From positions 45,903,868-45,967,867 of the forward strand of contig NC_084591.1 in the NCBI RefSeq assembly GCF_033807715.1: 64,000 bases of DNA. The letters run 5' to 3'. Positions 1-10,607 of the stretch are shown here, piece by piece (position 1 is the stretch's first letter; each line of letters opens with the position of its first letter). A model generated the notes under the pieces. It was not told the DNA's origin, did not search any database, and worked only from the letters and a program-made list of their open reading frames with translations. The position numbers and the translations under genes are program-made. Source of the DNA: Cololabis saira (taxonomy: Eukaryota; Chordata; Actinopteri; Beloniformes; Belonidae).

Positions 1-29
1 AGTTAATTGTACATCTTCGCTTCTATCAA

Positions 30-400
30 TACAGGACTGTCTCAGAAAATTAGAATATTGTGATAAAGTTCTTCATTTTCTGTAATGCAATTAAAGAAAC
101 AAAAATGTCATACATTCTGGATTCATTACAAATCAAACGAAATATTGCAAGCCTTTTATTATTTTAATATTGCTGGTTATGGTTTACACTTTAAGATTAA
201 GATTCACAGAATATTCTAATTTTTTGAGACAGGATATTTGAGTTTTCTTAAGCTGTAAGCCATGATGAGCAATATTAAAATAATAAAAGGCTTGCAATAT
301 TTCAGTTGATTTGTAATGAATCCAGAATGTATGACATTTTTGCATTACAGAAAATAAAGGACTTTATCACAATATTCTAATTTTCTGAGAGAGTCCTGTA
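30..400. mobile_element. Palindromic TA-flanked MITE (Tc1/mariner-like), complete
   Basis: The element starts CAGGACTGTCTCAG at 32 and ends with the inverted counterpart CCTG at 398, with TA on both sides (30-31 and 399-400). That is the target duplication of Tc1/mariner-type elements. The two halves are almost entirely complementary: the arm containing GCAAGCCTTTTATTATTTTA near 150 recurs inverted near 275, so the unit is a fold-back of about 367 bp with no coding capacity. A truncated second copy lies at 34549-34735. The superfamily assignment is inferred from TA plus terminal repeats. Confidence 0.75.
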
Positions 401-864
401 AGTCTGAAGTCAATCTAAAGACCTCACCCACTCTTATTCTACAAAACAGATGCCCTTGTTCTGTCACTGTCCTCTGGAAACAAATACTGCACATTGACAA
501 CAACTGCTGCTGTTACAGCTACACTTAGGGCACGGTGATTAAAAGATGCTCAACTGACAGCATATGGTTAGAAAGTCAGAAAATGAGAAAAGTAAAATCA
601 CTGAAATAGTGTAAGCCAAGGTAACATGTCTGTATCGAACACTACTTGAAACCCCAATATTGACTATTGGAGGAACCATTTGATCTTCATAATAAACCTC
701 AAAGACCACAAAATCAACTCAAAATGGATCCGAGTAAAGGACTTTGTCTATAAAAATATATGCAGTCAGGCGGTATTTGTAGTTTGTAAGTTGTAGGGCA
801 AATTAATCACCTTCTAAGCACATTAACAATTCTCTTACCCAAGTTTGCTTTTGTAATTAAAAAC

Positions 865-1553
865 CAGAGGTGTCAAGTAACAAAGTACAAATACTTCGTT
901 ACCTTACTTAAGTAGAAATTTTGGTTATCTATACTTCACTGGAGTTATTATTTTTCAGACGACTTTTTACTTTTACTCCTTACATTTTCACACAATTATC
1001 TGTACTTTTTACTCCTTACATTTTAAAAACAGCCTCGTTACTCTATTTCATTTCGGCCTTTAAATAAAAACTATCCAGTTAAATTGCTCCATCCGGATAG
1101 AGTGAATTTGGTTGTGGTTGTTTCAGATGTTCTTGTCCAGTTTTGTTCTTACATCCGTTCCCTCAGATTCCTGCAACTAAACTTGGATGTACATTCCAAT
1201 AAAGGTTAGGATAAATGATAACATGCCTCTGAAGTTTGACTTTTTGCACCATTACAATACTTATAGGCAACTAGTCATCATATCTCCTGCTCTCTGAAAC
1301 ACATGTTAATGCTCAATAGTACACATACATGGTTCTTTAATATATTTGCATTATACTAAGATACATTCATTTTCAATGGCTTTTGTCCTTAATGGCTTTT
1401 TTCCCCTTACATTACTTTTACTTTTATAATTTAAGTAGTTTCGAAACCAGTACTTTTATACTTTTACTTGAGTAAAAAACTTAGGAGTATTTTTAAACTC
1501 TAGTATCTATACTTCTACCTGAGTAATGAATGTGAATACTGAAGACACCTCTG
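865..1553. mobile_element. Non-autonomous hAT element with perfect 8-bp TSD
   Basis: Terminal inverted repeats CAGAGGTGTC (865-874) and GACACCTCTG (1544-1553) are flanked by the identical 8-mer TTAAAAAC at 857-864 and 1554-1561, as expected for hAT transposition. The interior is AT-rich and carries diverged repeats of the type ACTTTTACTCCTTACATTTT, with no transposase. The element is 689 bp. The exact TSD suggests the insertion is not very old. Confidence 0.85.
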
Positions 1554-2092
1554 TTAAAAACCCATACCAAAAAAAAAAACACTATTTAGTTAGTCAGATG
1601 GAGATGCTTTTTTTACACTCTTCGTTCTACAGTTTTACTATGTCATGTACAGTCATGTACAGTATGAGATGTAGACCACAAAATGAGACTGAAATTCTAT
1701 ATGCACACAATTATACGTTATCCGTGGTAGAGTGGAATGTCAAGATTGAAAAATCCAAAAAGTACATTACTGATATTCTTGCACAAAGCCGATATATGCT
1801 CATCTTTGTTGCAAGATGAAGGAGCAGTTAACTGGACTCTTTAGAACAAGAAAGACCATCAGAAATAAGATAGTGTCAGAGATCAGATCGTTTCTCTGAG
1901 CTGCTTTATACTGAACTGTCTTCATTGAGGATTCATGTTTCAAACACTGTCAGGTCTCGTCTTCCTTTAATCACAACCCTGCAGGAGTGGCTCATGTCTT
2001 TAAAGCTCTTTTTTGTTCAAGAAAATGCATCACGAAGATGTGTTTTTGGGCACAAAACATAGTGCAGCTTCTAAAACCTGGATTAATGGATA

Positions 2093-3673
2093 CAGTTTTT
2101 CTCTATTGCCAAAACACAAAACCCAGTACTCTAAACCAAATGACCAGTTGCCTAAACACATTTAGTAAAACTACCCCCCTTTTGCCACAACCACAAACAC
2201 AATTCACCTGTAGACACTGTTCACAAAACCCATCCCCTTTTTCTCAAAACTCTAAACACATTTTACCTTGCTAAAACACATTTTGCATATAACTCTGCTC
2301 CAATATGCATTGTGAAGCTCATGTGATGCAAAATCCTACCCACAATCAGCAAAACTTGAACACAATGAACATACCTGGTGTCAATCAGTAAACACAACGA
2401 CTCATAATTTAAAACACCTATTGCAAATGATGTGACCACACCTATATAAGTCAGTGCAGTTTGCTGAAGGCTCAAAAACAAAAATGGATGATCAAGACAG
2501 AAGAAGAGGAGTTCGGGTCAGAGGAGGGAGAGGAGCAGGTCAAGGAGGGAGAGGAGCAGGTCGAGGAGGGAGAGGAGAAGGAGGGAAAGCAAGACAACGC
2601 ATTTTCATTACAGATGAAATGAGAGCAAAAGTCATTGACCACGTCTTTGTCCACGGCATGACAATGACCGAAGCAGGACAACAAGTCCAACCAAACCTCA
2701 GCAGATTCTCAGTGGCCACCATTACTGTATTCGGGCCTTCAGAGAACACAACAGGTACTTTACTGTAACATCAATCAGCAATCCATTACAGTAATGTGTG
2801 TCTGCCACCCTACTCTCCGTTCCTAAACCCAATAGAGGAGTTCTTCTCATCATGGCGGTGGAAGGTCTATGACCGCCAACCTTACACCAGAGAGAACCTT
2901 CTCAGGGCTATGGACCTGGCCTGTGATGATGTGGCTGTGGAGGCGTTCCAAGGCTGGGTGCGGCATGCCAGGGCATTCTTCCCACGTTGTTTGGCTATGG
3001 ACAATATTGCCTGTGACGTTGATGAGGTCCTGTGGCCCGACGTGATGACGCCCCATGATTTCGGTGTCAACATACAACATACTGTGTCAATTTTCAAACG
3101 TACTGTAATACTGTAAAAGAAATCGCACCCTGAACATTGTGTTCTCAATTGTTACTTTACTGTATCTATTGTGTGTAATGGATCCTCTATGGAGTTTACA
3201 GTACTCATTTTTGCATTGAGTTGTGATATTACTGAATTTTCTGCATTATGTAACTATTCCCATGAAATGCACAAATCTATAGTAAATGCCCAAAACATAT
3301 TTGAGAATCAATAAGGGTTGCTCAAATGCATCCTGGCAGTTGTGAAACTGTAAAAGGAACAGTCTCACAGTGTGAAAATTGTGTTTTCAATTTTTTTGGT
3401 AATGTGGTTAATGATGCTCAGTAGTGTTTACATTTTTGCAGGCCTTGAGTGGTATTTTGGTGTCAGAGTTTGCTTTTGAGCATATGAGCAACTGTTTTGG
3501 TGTGATGGGTTGGTTTTTGAGCATATGAGCAACTGTTTTGGTGTGATGGGTTGGTTTTGAAAAGAAACTGTGAGGTTTAGTGTACGTAGCTTTAGAAAAG
3601 TGTTTTGTGTTTAGAGTTTTGTGAAAAGTGAGGGCAGTATCGTGAAATGTGTTTAAGCAATAGAGAAAAACTG
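2093..3673 (+). mobile_element. Internally deleted Tc1/IS630-like transposon
   Basis: Inverted ends CAGTTTTTCTCTATTGC (2093) and GCAATAGAGAAAAACTG (ending 3673) are flanked by TA (2091-2092 and 3674-3675). Inside are two disconnected pieces of a transposase. The N-terminal piece (2484-2755) has an RG-rich start followed by a helix-turn-helix-like segment. The C-terminal piece (2793-3080) carries the PPYSPFLNPIEEFF motif typical of the DDE domain end in IS630/Tc1 relatives. The segment with the first two catalytic acidic residues is missing, so the copy is dead but its ends could still be mobilised. Confidence 0.8.
2454..3116 (+). pseudogene. Transposase remnant, IS630/Tc1-like (two fragments)
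   Basis: Fragment one starts at the ATG at 2484 (MDDQDRRRG) and continues through repeated RGGRGAG motifs into ITDEMRAKVIDHVFVHGMTM, a probable DNA-binding region. It runs out of frame near 2755. Fragment two (2796-3116) begins at the PPYSPFLNPIEE motif of the DDE_3 family and ends about 90 codons later. The central catalytic part is deleted between 2755 and 2793, so no functional enzyme can be made. Both pieces lie inside the inverted ends at 2093 and 3673. Confidence 0.75.
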
Positions 3674-3675
3674 TA

Positions 3676-5460
3676 ATATGAACTTGACTCTCTGAGGCGA
3701 TGGCTAGCTGTCATCCTGAAAGTAATAAGCTTTTATTTAACATTAGATGAATGCATTCAGCAATAACTGTAAATATAATTTAATGAGAGTACATTTAGAA
3801 ATCATATCGCACAATGCTTAGTTTCAGATTACAGTAGCACGTTTCAGTAAAAAAGAATAACATACACTATACCTTCTTAGCATAGCAGAAAAAGAACAGC
3901 ACTTTTACTTTACAGGATTTGTTCATTCAAGTTCTTGACATGTATTCGTTTTCATATTGATTTTCTGTTGGTAAATTTACATTTGTTTTATATCAGTAAA
4001 AGGATCAAATTATCTCCACCAGCTGTATCCCTTTTCTTGGTGTGATTTGTCCCATCTTTCAAACAAATAAAACATTAACAGCCTCGTAATATGCATGTTT
4101 GATTCAGCATGAAATATTTACTTTTTGTTCAAAGCAGACCTCTTGAAATCTAAAATGTGAGCGAGAAACAAAATAATTAGAGGAAACCAATAAAAACATC
4201 CTTCCATTTAAAAAAAGTTTCTGTTTACTTAACATTTTTCTTCTTTTCATGGCTGGTTTCTTATGCTGTTTAAATGACAGCTCTACAGCATGGAATTGAT
4301 TATGCCTTCTTTAACATACTTATAATCTGACGAACTAGAATACACATGTTGATGTTTTAGCTTAATTATATTTGGCAGCAACGTACACTACAGTAACTGT
4401 AGTACCTATATTCATACATTTACATTTAAAAACCCCAAAAATATACTGGAGCCTGCAGATTTAACTGTAGCCTGGTATAGTACAATAACTCCAGCAAGTG
4501 ATTGACAACTGAAACACAGATAACTACTGTACCTTAATGCTTGTCTGTATTGTCAACTTAGTCTAACTTCAAATCAGAATTAATCAACGTTAAGGTGTTC
4601 CTTAAATACGTTTACTTCTCATTCAGTCAGAATACAGTAAATAGGTAACCACAGGCTATAGTGTTGTAAAAATAATGACGCGTGAAAGTGATAGCGAATG
4701 TGGACATACCTGCTTGTGCTGCCATGCTGGAGGAATAAGCACATCTGGGCAGGTAACAGCACACCTGAGACACTGTTGCCGGAGGCTCCACCTGTATAGA
4801 GGGAGAAGACTTGCAGAGAGAAAAGGAGAAAAGGTCATTGTAAGTGAGTTCAAAAGAGAGAGAGAAAGGGGCGGGGGGCATACATTTTCTTAACTACAGT
4901 ATGAACAGCAGTGAAAAAAAGTCATATCTGCTGGAAATTCGTGAATGCACCTCATTTACAGTCATGTAACCCAGTCACCGGTAATAGGTGCTTAGCACGC
5001 TGCTGGCTGCAATTGTTCAAGATTGGATAAATGCTATACATTGTTACATTGTGTTACAGTAGGTAGAATGTTTACCATCAATACACTGTAGCAGAAATCT
5101 AAAGCCAATAAACAGCATGTAACATCTGGAGAAACATTGTAAAAGACATAAATCTTACAATCCAATTCCCATAAACAAGGTATTGTCTGTATAATACCCA
5201 TCCCTAAAAAAAAAAAAATTGGGGCGGGTGGGGGCAACTCTGAGCCCACACACACCCTAAATCTGGGGTCTCTAGGACAATGCCAAACGTAATACTTTAT
5301 CTTTCCTGATGCCAACAGGTAGCGCTACATGTTTTCTTGAATATTACACTGTTGGTGTGTTCAGAGTTGGACTGCAAAAAAAATGCACCAAAATTAAACA
5401 ATGTATGGCTGAATTATCTGAAAGTATTGATTGTATTGATTGTCAACATTTCATTAATTA
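3676..5460. other. AT-rich non-coding stretch, nothing recognised
   Basis: About 1.8 kb between the Tc1-like element and the first GGGCCCGAGC-type repeat. No open frame shows conserved residues, and I see no splice-site-bounded exon, RNA gene or clear terminal repeats. Short ORFs near 4627-4893 and 5034-5315 have low-complexity or unremarkable sequence and overlap on both strands. Confidence 0.5.
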
Positions 5461-5735
5461 GGGCCTGGGCACTTACAGTGCGAAGGCCCTATTGTATCTG
5501 TAGGAATTATTTTTTTTTTCTCGTTTTTTTTTTTTCCTTCTTCTGACGAAATGGGGGTATTTTTGCCCCCCTAAACGTGCCCCAAAAGTCACCAAATTTT
5601 GCACGCAAGCAAGGCCTGGCGAAAAATGTGATATTTAATGGTTTGCATTAATGGGCGTGGCCTAATGGCTCAACAGCGCCCCCTAGAAAACTTCGTGCTT
5701 CAAGCCCCACAATACAGTTTGACGTACATGCTTTG
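5461..5735 (+). repeat. Teleost interspersed repeat family G, truncated copy 1
   Basis: Begins AGGGCCTGGGCACTTACAGT, followed by GCGAAGGCCCTATTG, a T-rich tract, then GGGCGTGGCCTAATGGCTCA and AGCCCCACAATACAGTTTGA. The same succession recurs at 7470-8208, 45210-45690 and, inverted, at 55647-56200. I have no class assignment. Fuller copies end near GCTGCTTGCAGCTTTAATT and sit in ATT-rich sequence. Confidence 0.7.
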
Positions 5736-5859
5736 TTTTGATCCAATGATGCAGTCAGTGAAAAGAAATATATATCCATGTTGAAGAGAATGGACAAAAA
5801 AAGAAACTTGGGACAATTTGACTTTTAGTCCTTTTTTTTTTACTTAATTCATCTGATCG

Positions 5860-5995
5860 GGAAAAAGTATCGGATTTGTATCGGGAGCCAAAAAAATTGA
5901 TCGGATCTGGGAAAAATCGGGATCAGCAGATACTCAAACGCAAGTGATCGGGATCAGATCGGGAGCTAAAATATCCTGATCGGGACAACCCTAAT
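5860..5995. repeat. GATCGGGA-rich transposon end fragment
   Basis: A stretch with repeated TGATCGGGA/ATCGGGATC words ends in CTGATCGGGACAACCCTAA. This looks like one end of a DNA transposon of hAT type. A related inverted word (GTTGTCCCGATCGATCGG) appears inside the hAT at 10608-11584. No partner end or target duplication was found here. Confidence 0.4.
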
Positions 5996-5999
5996 GTCT

Positions 6000-6478
6000 T
6001 ATCTTCTCTCTCCAGTCTGTCATGCTTGGGGACTGTGGTTTCAGCCAGTTGACTGTTATCAATTTTTGCCCACTAAAAGTAGAATTCTCAGTAGAGAAAC
6101 CATCACACGGGCAACTAAAATAATTGAGGACCCCTCACACCCTGCTAACTATCTGTTTAACCGCCTCCGCACCCAGAGGAGGATTATTTATGTCACTGGG
6201 TAAAAGGAACAAGAGATACAACTCTTTCTTTCCCTCGGCCGTACGACTACTAAATGCTTAACTCCTTGTCTTATTTGGGTGGTCCTGTCTGATATGTGCT
6301 GTGGTGTTCCTTGTCCAGCTTTGTCTGCATTGTTATCACTCTGTCTTTTTCCTCTGGAAAATGTTCTGTCTTTTGTATTGCTGTGATGTATTGTTGCAGC
6401 TACTGTACCACCTGCACTGAGAAACAAATTCCACCGGCCTAGCCGTGTGGCAATAAAAGGAACTTGACTTGACTTGAG
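6000..6478 (+). mobile_element. LINE 3' end (CR1/L2-group), 5'-truncated
   Basis: The frame near 6115-6200 reads IIEDPSHPANYLFNRLRTQR, a decayed form of the DPSHP...LLPSGRR C-terminus found in CR1/L2-group reverse transcriptases. It is followed by about 270 bp of 3'UTR and a short repeated tail (CTTGACTTGACTTGA) near 6460-6478, as is usual for these LINEs. Only the 3' end is present. It abuts the minus-strand L1 debris beginning at 6480. Confidence 0.7.
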
Positions 6479-6479
6479 A

Positions 6480-6949
6480 AGCCAGATCTCTCTCCATCAT
6501 ATCAACTGGAAGTGTACCTAGTATGACTAGGGCTGGCCCCATAGTAAAATCAACATGCAGAATCTGTTTAATCTCTAATTCAACCTTCTTCCAGAAATCA
6601 GTGAGCTTTAGGCAGTCCCAAAATAGATGTGTAAAGTCCCCAATCAGACCACAGCCTCTCCAACACAGCTCAGACATATTGCTGTATTTTGTGATGGCAA
6701 AGTACTGCATCTTCACCTTCGAGTCAAAGTCCCTCCATAATGGGCTTTTAGTCAATCTATGTCCTGCTTTAAATGTTTCATCCCATTGGCCATCAGTTAT
6801 TATAATGTTCACTTCCAATTCCCATTTTTCTTTGATCCCCATATTATCACCATCTGATTCCTGTTGTAGGGCTTTATAAATCCTTGATACAATCCCTTTT
6901 TTAGTCCTTTCCTTTGTAAAGGATATCAATAGCTCCTCTAGTTTAGATG
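6480..6949 (-). pseudogene. L1-like LINE ORF2 C-terminal fragment
   Basis: On the minus strand an open frame of about 150 codons contains KMQYFAITKYSNMSELCWRG followed by C-x10-H-x3-W-x2-C, the cysteine/histidine-rich end typical of L1 ORF2 proteins. It belongs to one decayed L1 spread over 6480-10560. Later insertions (6950-7470, 7470-8208, 8219-8478, 8628-9065) separate it from its upstream parts. Confidence 0.75.
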
Positions 6950-7470
6950 GATCTCCACTACAGGAGTCAGCTGCCAGGGTTCTCACCCACACCAAGCCCT
7001 GGCAGCACATCACCCCCACCCTCATCACCCCCACCCTCATCCACCTGCACTGGCTACCCGTCAAGTTCCCTATACAGTACAAACTCTTCCAACTCACCTA
7101 CAAATCCCTTCACACTCTGGCCCCCCAGTACCTGTCTGACCTCCTCCATCACTCCCTCCCGGAACCTGCGGTCTTCAGACGCTGGTCTGCTCTCCATCCC
7201 CCGGACCAGACTGACCTTTGGGGACAGAGCCTTTAGTGTTGCTGCCCCCACCCTCTGGAACTCTCTGCCGTAATCCGTGACTCTCCTTCTCTGGACAGTT
7301 TCAAAGCACAGCTCAAAACTCACCTTTTCACCCTGGCATTTCCCCATTAAGTGGTCCTCTTCCTTGTTGTTTTGTCCCGGTTGTGTTTTTGTTTTGTTTG
7401 TTCTTTTCCGGTTTTTCCTGTAAAGTGACCTTGGGGTTCCTTGAAAGGCGCTATATAACTGCAAGTTATT
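6950..7470 (+). mobile_element. L2-like LINE 3' end inserted in L1
   Basis: Plus-strand sequence encodes, across frame breaks, the LHWLPVKF...YKLFQLTYKS segment, then LHTLAPQYLSDLLHH, found C-terminal to L2-type reverse transcriptases. It ends in GCGCTATATAACTGCAAGTT at 7450-7469. A minus-strand relative lies at 24805-26600. It disrupts the minus-strand L1. Confidence 0.75.
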
Positions 7471-8208
7471 AGGGCCCGAGCACTGACAGTGCGAAGGCCC
7501 TATTTTATCTCCCCCAAAAGTCACCAAATTTTGCACCAAGCCAGGACTGGCAAAAAATTTGATATTTAATGGTTTGCATTAATGGGCGTGGCCTAATGGC
7601 TCAACAGCGCCCCCTAGAAAACTTCGTGCCTCAAGCCCCACAATACGTTTTGACGTACATGCACGAAAATCGGTACACACCTGTATCATGTCGCAACTTA
7701 AAGAAAAGTCTTTTGGCACCATGGCCGAAACCCAACAGGAAGTCGGCCATTTTGAATTATTATTATTATTCCGCATGCTTTTTTCGTCCGTTAATACGGC
7801 CCGAACCGCAACGTGCACCCATGCATGGCATACATTGTTGGATGCGTCTCCATCATGCCTCAATGGGCATCACTTTTCTCAGTCAAAAGTGTTACCATGG
7901 CATCTGCCATAACTTTTGAATGGTTTGATATAAAGAGTCATGGGTGGTGTCATTGGACTCGGTTTTGAGTCCTTGAACATAATTGGTGCAAATTAGCCCC
8001 GCCCCTTCATCTGATTGGTCGATATCTGATCTGTTCCTACTCTCTGCCATAACTTTTCAATGGTTTGATATAGAGAGTTGTGGGTGGTGTCATCCGCTAA
8101 ATGTCCAGGCCTGAAGAATCTACATGCAAGTCATACAAGCGCTTCCACTGCAGCCTGAACATGCACAAGGGTGGAGGACCCGTTCATCGCTGCTTGCAGC
8201 TTTAATTA
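7470..8208 (+). repeat. Teleost interspersed repeat family G, copy 2 (fullest)
   Basis: Runs from AGGGCCCGAGCACTGACAGT at 7471 to CATCGCTGCTTGCAGCTTTA near 8203, with the GGGCGTGGCCTAATGGCTCA core. This is the longest copy in the window. It follows the end of an L2 tail directly and is followed by an ATT run and another LINE tail, so three repeats are stacked here. Confidence 0.75.
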
Positions 8209-8218
8209 TTATTATTAT

Positions 8219-8478
8219 TACCGCCCCCCCCACCCAGTCTGGCCCTCGGCAGGAGGGTCCCCCCTTATGAGTCTGGTCCTGCTCAAGGTTTCTTCCCTCC
8301 TAAATGGGAGTTTTCCTTCCCACTGTTTGGCTTAAGGCTTTTCTCCCACTAGGGGAGTTTTTACCTGCCATTGTTTATGTAATAATTGCTCGGGGGTTTA
8401 TGTTCTGGGTCTCTGGAAAGGGTCTAGAGACAACATCTGTTGTATTAGACGCTATACAAATAAAATTGAATTGAAAAA
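8219..8478 (+). mobile_element. L2-like LINE 3'UTR tail
   Basis: Contains CAGTCTGGCCCTCGGCAGGA, TTGGCTTAAGGCTTTTCTCC, TGTATTAGACGCTATACAAA and the tail AATAAAATTGAATTGAAAA. The same 3'UTR follows a reverse-transcriptase ORF at 22479-23935 (minus strand) and recurs at 28629-29053 and 61349-61558, which identifies it as a LINE 3' end. Confidence 0.75.
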
Positions 8479-8479
8479 A

Positions 8480-9690
8480 ATTATATTATTATTATTATTA
8501 CTAATAATCGCCCATTCCTCATGTTTCTGAAGATAGTGCCTCAGCTGCAAGAACTTGTAAAAGTCCTGAGTTGGAAGATCAAACTCCTGGTTTAGTTGCT
8601 AAAATGACTTCATGGTTTGACCCTTAAAGGAGCTGTATGTAAGAGCAATAATAAAACGAATCATAAAATAACCCTGATATGTCAACAGACATTTAAAAAT
8701 CATGTACTCATGTACTAATCATGTACACAATACTTATGTCACTGACAACAGCACTCATGCCAGGATATTCCAGTTTAAAAAGAGGAGTTGCAGCCCTCAA
8801 CTGATGTTTATGTTGTAATTTTTTGTTTTGGCCTGAAGCTCCACCCTCCACCTATCTCCCAATCACCAAGTCAGTATTGTTTCGGCATCCGGGTTGCCAG
8901 CTCGGCTCTAATTATCGCAGCCATGGCAGCCTACGTTCCTGCTGCATTCTGCAGCCAACCTGGCAACCTCTGGTCGGGGGGAGGAGGGGGAGGGTACACG
9001 CCGCTCAACAATATTTTGAAAGTGACTGCAGTACCAGTTTTGGCCATTTCTTACAGACGGCTCCTTTAAGCATTTGTCCAATATATATCACTCCCTTACT
9101 GGCCCATTTGTTATACCCTGAAAAGTCTGGGTTTATAGCCATCTTAGTGGCCCTGCCATGTGACAGTTTAAGTTTCTTTCTCACCATTGAACAGATTTTC
9201 AATGTCCCCCTGATCCATTCATTATTGATCTTGAGTTTCCTCAGTTCCTTATCATTCAGGAATGGAAGCGACTCCAAAGGAACCTTCTGACAAGAGCTCT
9301 GTTCCATTCCCACCCACAGTGTGTCAGTGTCTCTGGTATCCACATAACCATAGCTCTAAGCTGAGCTGCCCAATAGTATTTTTTAAAGTTAGGTAAATGT
9401 AACCCTCCTCTCTCTTTTGCACAAAGAAGTGTCTTAAACTTGATTCTAGCTTTTTTCTTTTTTCTTCTGCCAAATGAATTTGGAGATGACTGTGTCTAAA
9501 GACTTGAAAGTAGAACTTGGAACCATTATAGGTAAGGACTGGAACAAAAGCAACAGCCTTGGCAATACATTCATTCTCACAGTCTCTATTCTCCCCATCA
9601 AGCTCAAAGGCAGGTTCTTCAGCGCGGGTGCAGCTTCAGCCAGCATTGAATGTCTTGGTCCCAGACTCTAGAAACACTTCCAGCTGTGCA
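8480..9690 (-). pseudogene. L1-like LINE ORF2 fragments (RT thumb region)
   Basis: The minus strand from 9646 to 9446 reads [20 protein letters not shown] and then [20 protein letters not shown], a classic stretch of L1 ORF2 after the reverse-transcriptase core. Downstream parts continue at 9440-9070 and, beyond an inserted miniature (8628-9065), at 8627-8500, where LNQEFDLPTQDFYKFLQLRH is legible. Frameshifts and insertions make it non-functional. The endonuclease and most of the RT are absent: ORF1 sequence begins within about 200 bp upstream. Confidence 0.8.
8628..9065. mobile_element. TTAA-flanked miniature element (piggyBac-like) in L1
   Basis: Ends AGGAGCTGTATGTAAGA (8628) and the inverse TCTTACAGACGGCTCCT (ending 9065) are flanked by TTAA at 8624-8627 and 9066-9069. 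TTAA is the piggyBac target duplication. The L1 ORF2 sequence reads through when the element and one TTAA are removed. Part of its interior reads as a short open frame that I do not consider a gene. A second TTAA-flanked element with a similar end lies at 44826-45165. Confidence 0.65.
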
Positions 9691-9699
9691 GGATAGGGA

Positions 9700-10560
9700 G
9701 ACTGAGCTTTCACGTTCCTCTCCCTTAGCTTCTTGACCACGTCCCGTACCTGCTCCTGCGTTGTATCTCTACTGTGTAGTCTTGATTAAAGTAGATGGTT
9801 TGTCCCTTGTAGGTAGTCTTCTGTTTCCACGCTGTCTGTATGACGTGGTCCTTCATCCTGTAGTCTAGGAACCGCACAATAATCACCCGCGGAGGGGCAC
9901 CCTTTTAGGTTTAGGAGTCGTGGAGCGCTGAGCTCTTTCAATGTGAATGTCCATGTCGCTTGAGATTTGCAAAGATGTACGGATAAAACCTGTCACAAAT
10001 CCAATGGTATCGTTTTTCTCGGCTTCCTCCGGGATGCCGTGTATCCGTACGTTATTGCGCCTTGCCCTCGACTCCAGGTCCTCACATTTTCGCCTCTTCA
10101 TGAAGTAGAAAGGCGACCGCTCTTTCTAAAAGAGCAATCCTGTCTCCTGTAGCACTCACTCTTTCTTCTGCTTGTGTTGTTCGTTGCTCCAACGCAGCCG
10201 TTCTTTCCACTATGTCTTTAATGCTGGTCTCTACTCTGTCCATCGGTTGTTTGTTTTCATTAGCTGCAGCAGCATGTTCCTGCCTGAGCCTGCGCAGCTC
10301 CTCCAGTATCAGCGAGCCTTGTTTTGGTTCTTCACCGCTATCGTAAACGTTAGCCTTCATTGCTAGTGCTAGCTGTGTTTTAGCATTGGCGGTAGACGTT
10401 TTATTTAGTTATTTCTTCTTCTTTTCCTTATAGTTTCCCTTTTCTGTAGTCGTAGCCATATCTTTCCACTTTTTTTCTGTCAGGTCTGTAGTCTTGAAAA
10501 GCTAGTATACTTGTTTTTTATCGGAGCACTTTTTCCGCACAGTTACAACATGGCGCCACA
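9700..10560 (-). pseudogene. L1-like LINE ORF1 remnant
   Basis: Minus strand, two overlapping frames. 10360-10082 begins MKANVYDSGEEPKQGSLILE and continues as a heptad-rich coiled coil. 10101-9883 reads CEDLESRARRNNVRIHGIPE, the conserved motif at the start of the L1 ORF1 RNA-recognition-like domain. Further residues down to about 9720 resemble the ORF1 C-terminal domain. A frame break separates the parts. Upstream of 10360 is probable 5'UTR, next to a hAT insertion at 10608. Confidence 0.8.
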
Positions 10561-10607
10561 CTACACGATGGAGATAATGAATGTGGTGGACCAGATAGTC
10601 ACTAGGG

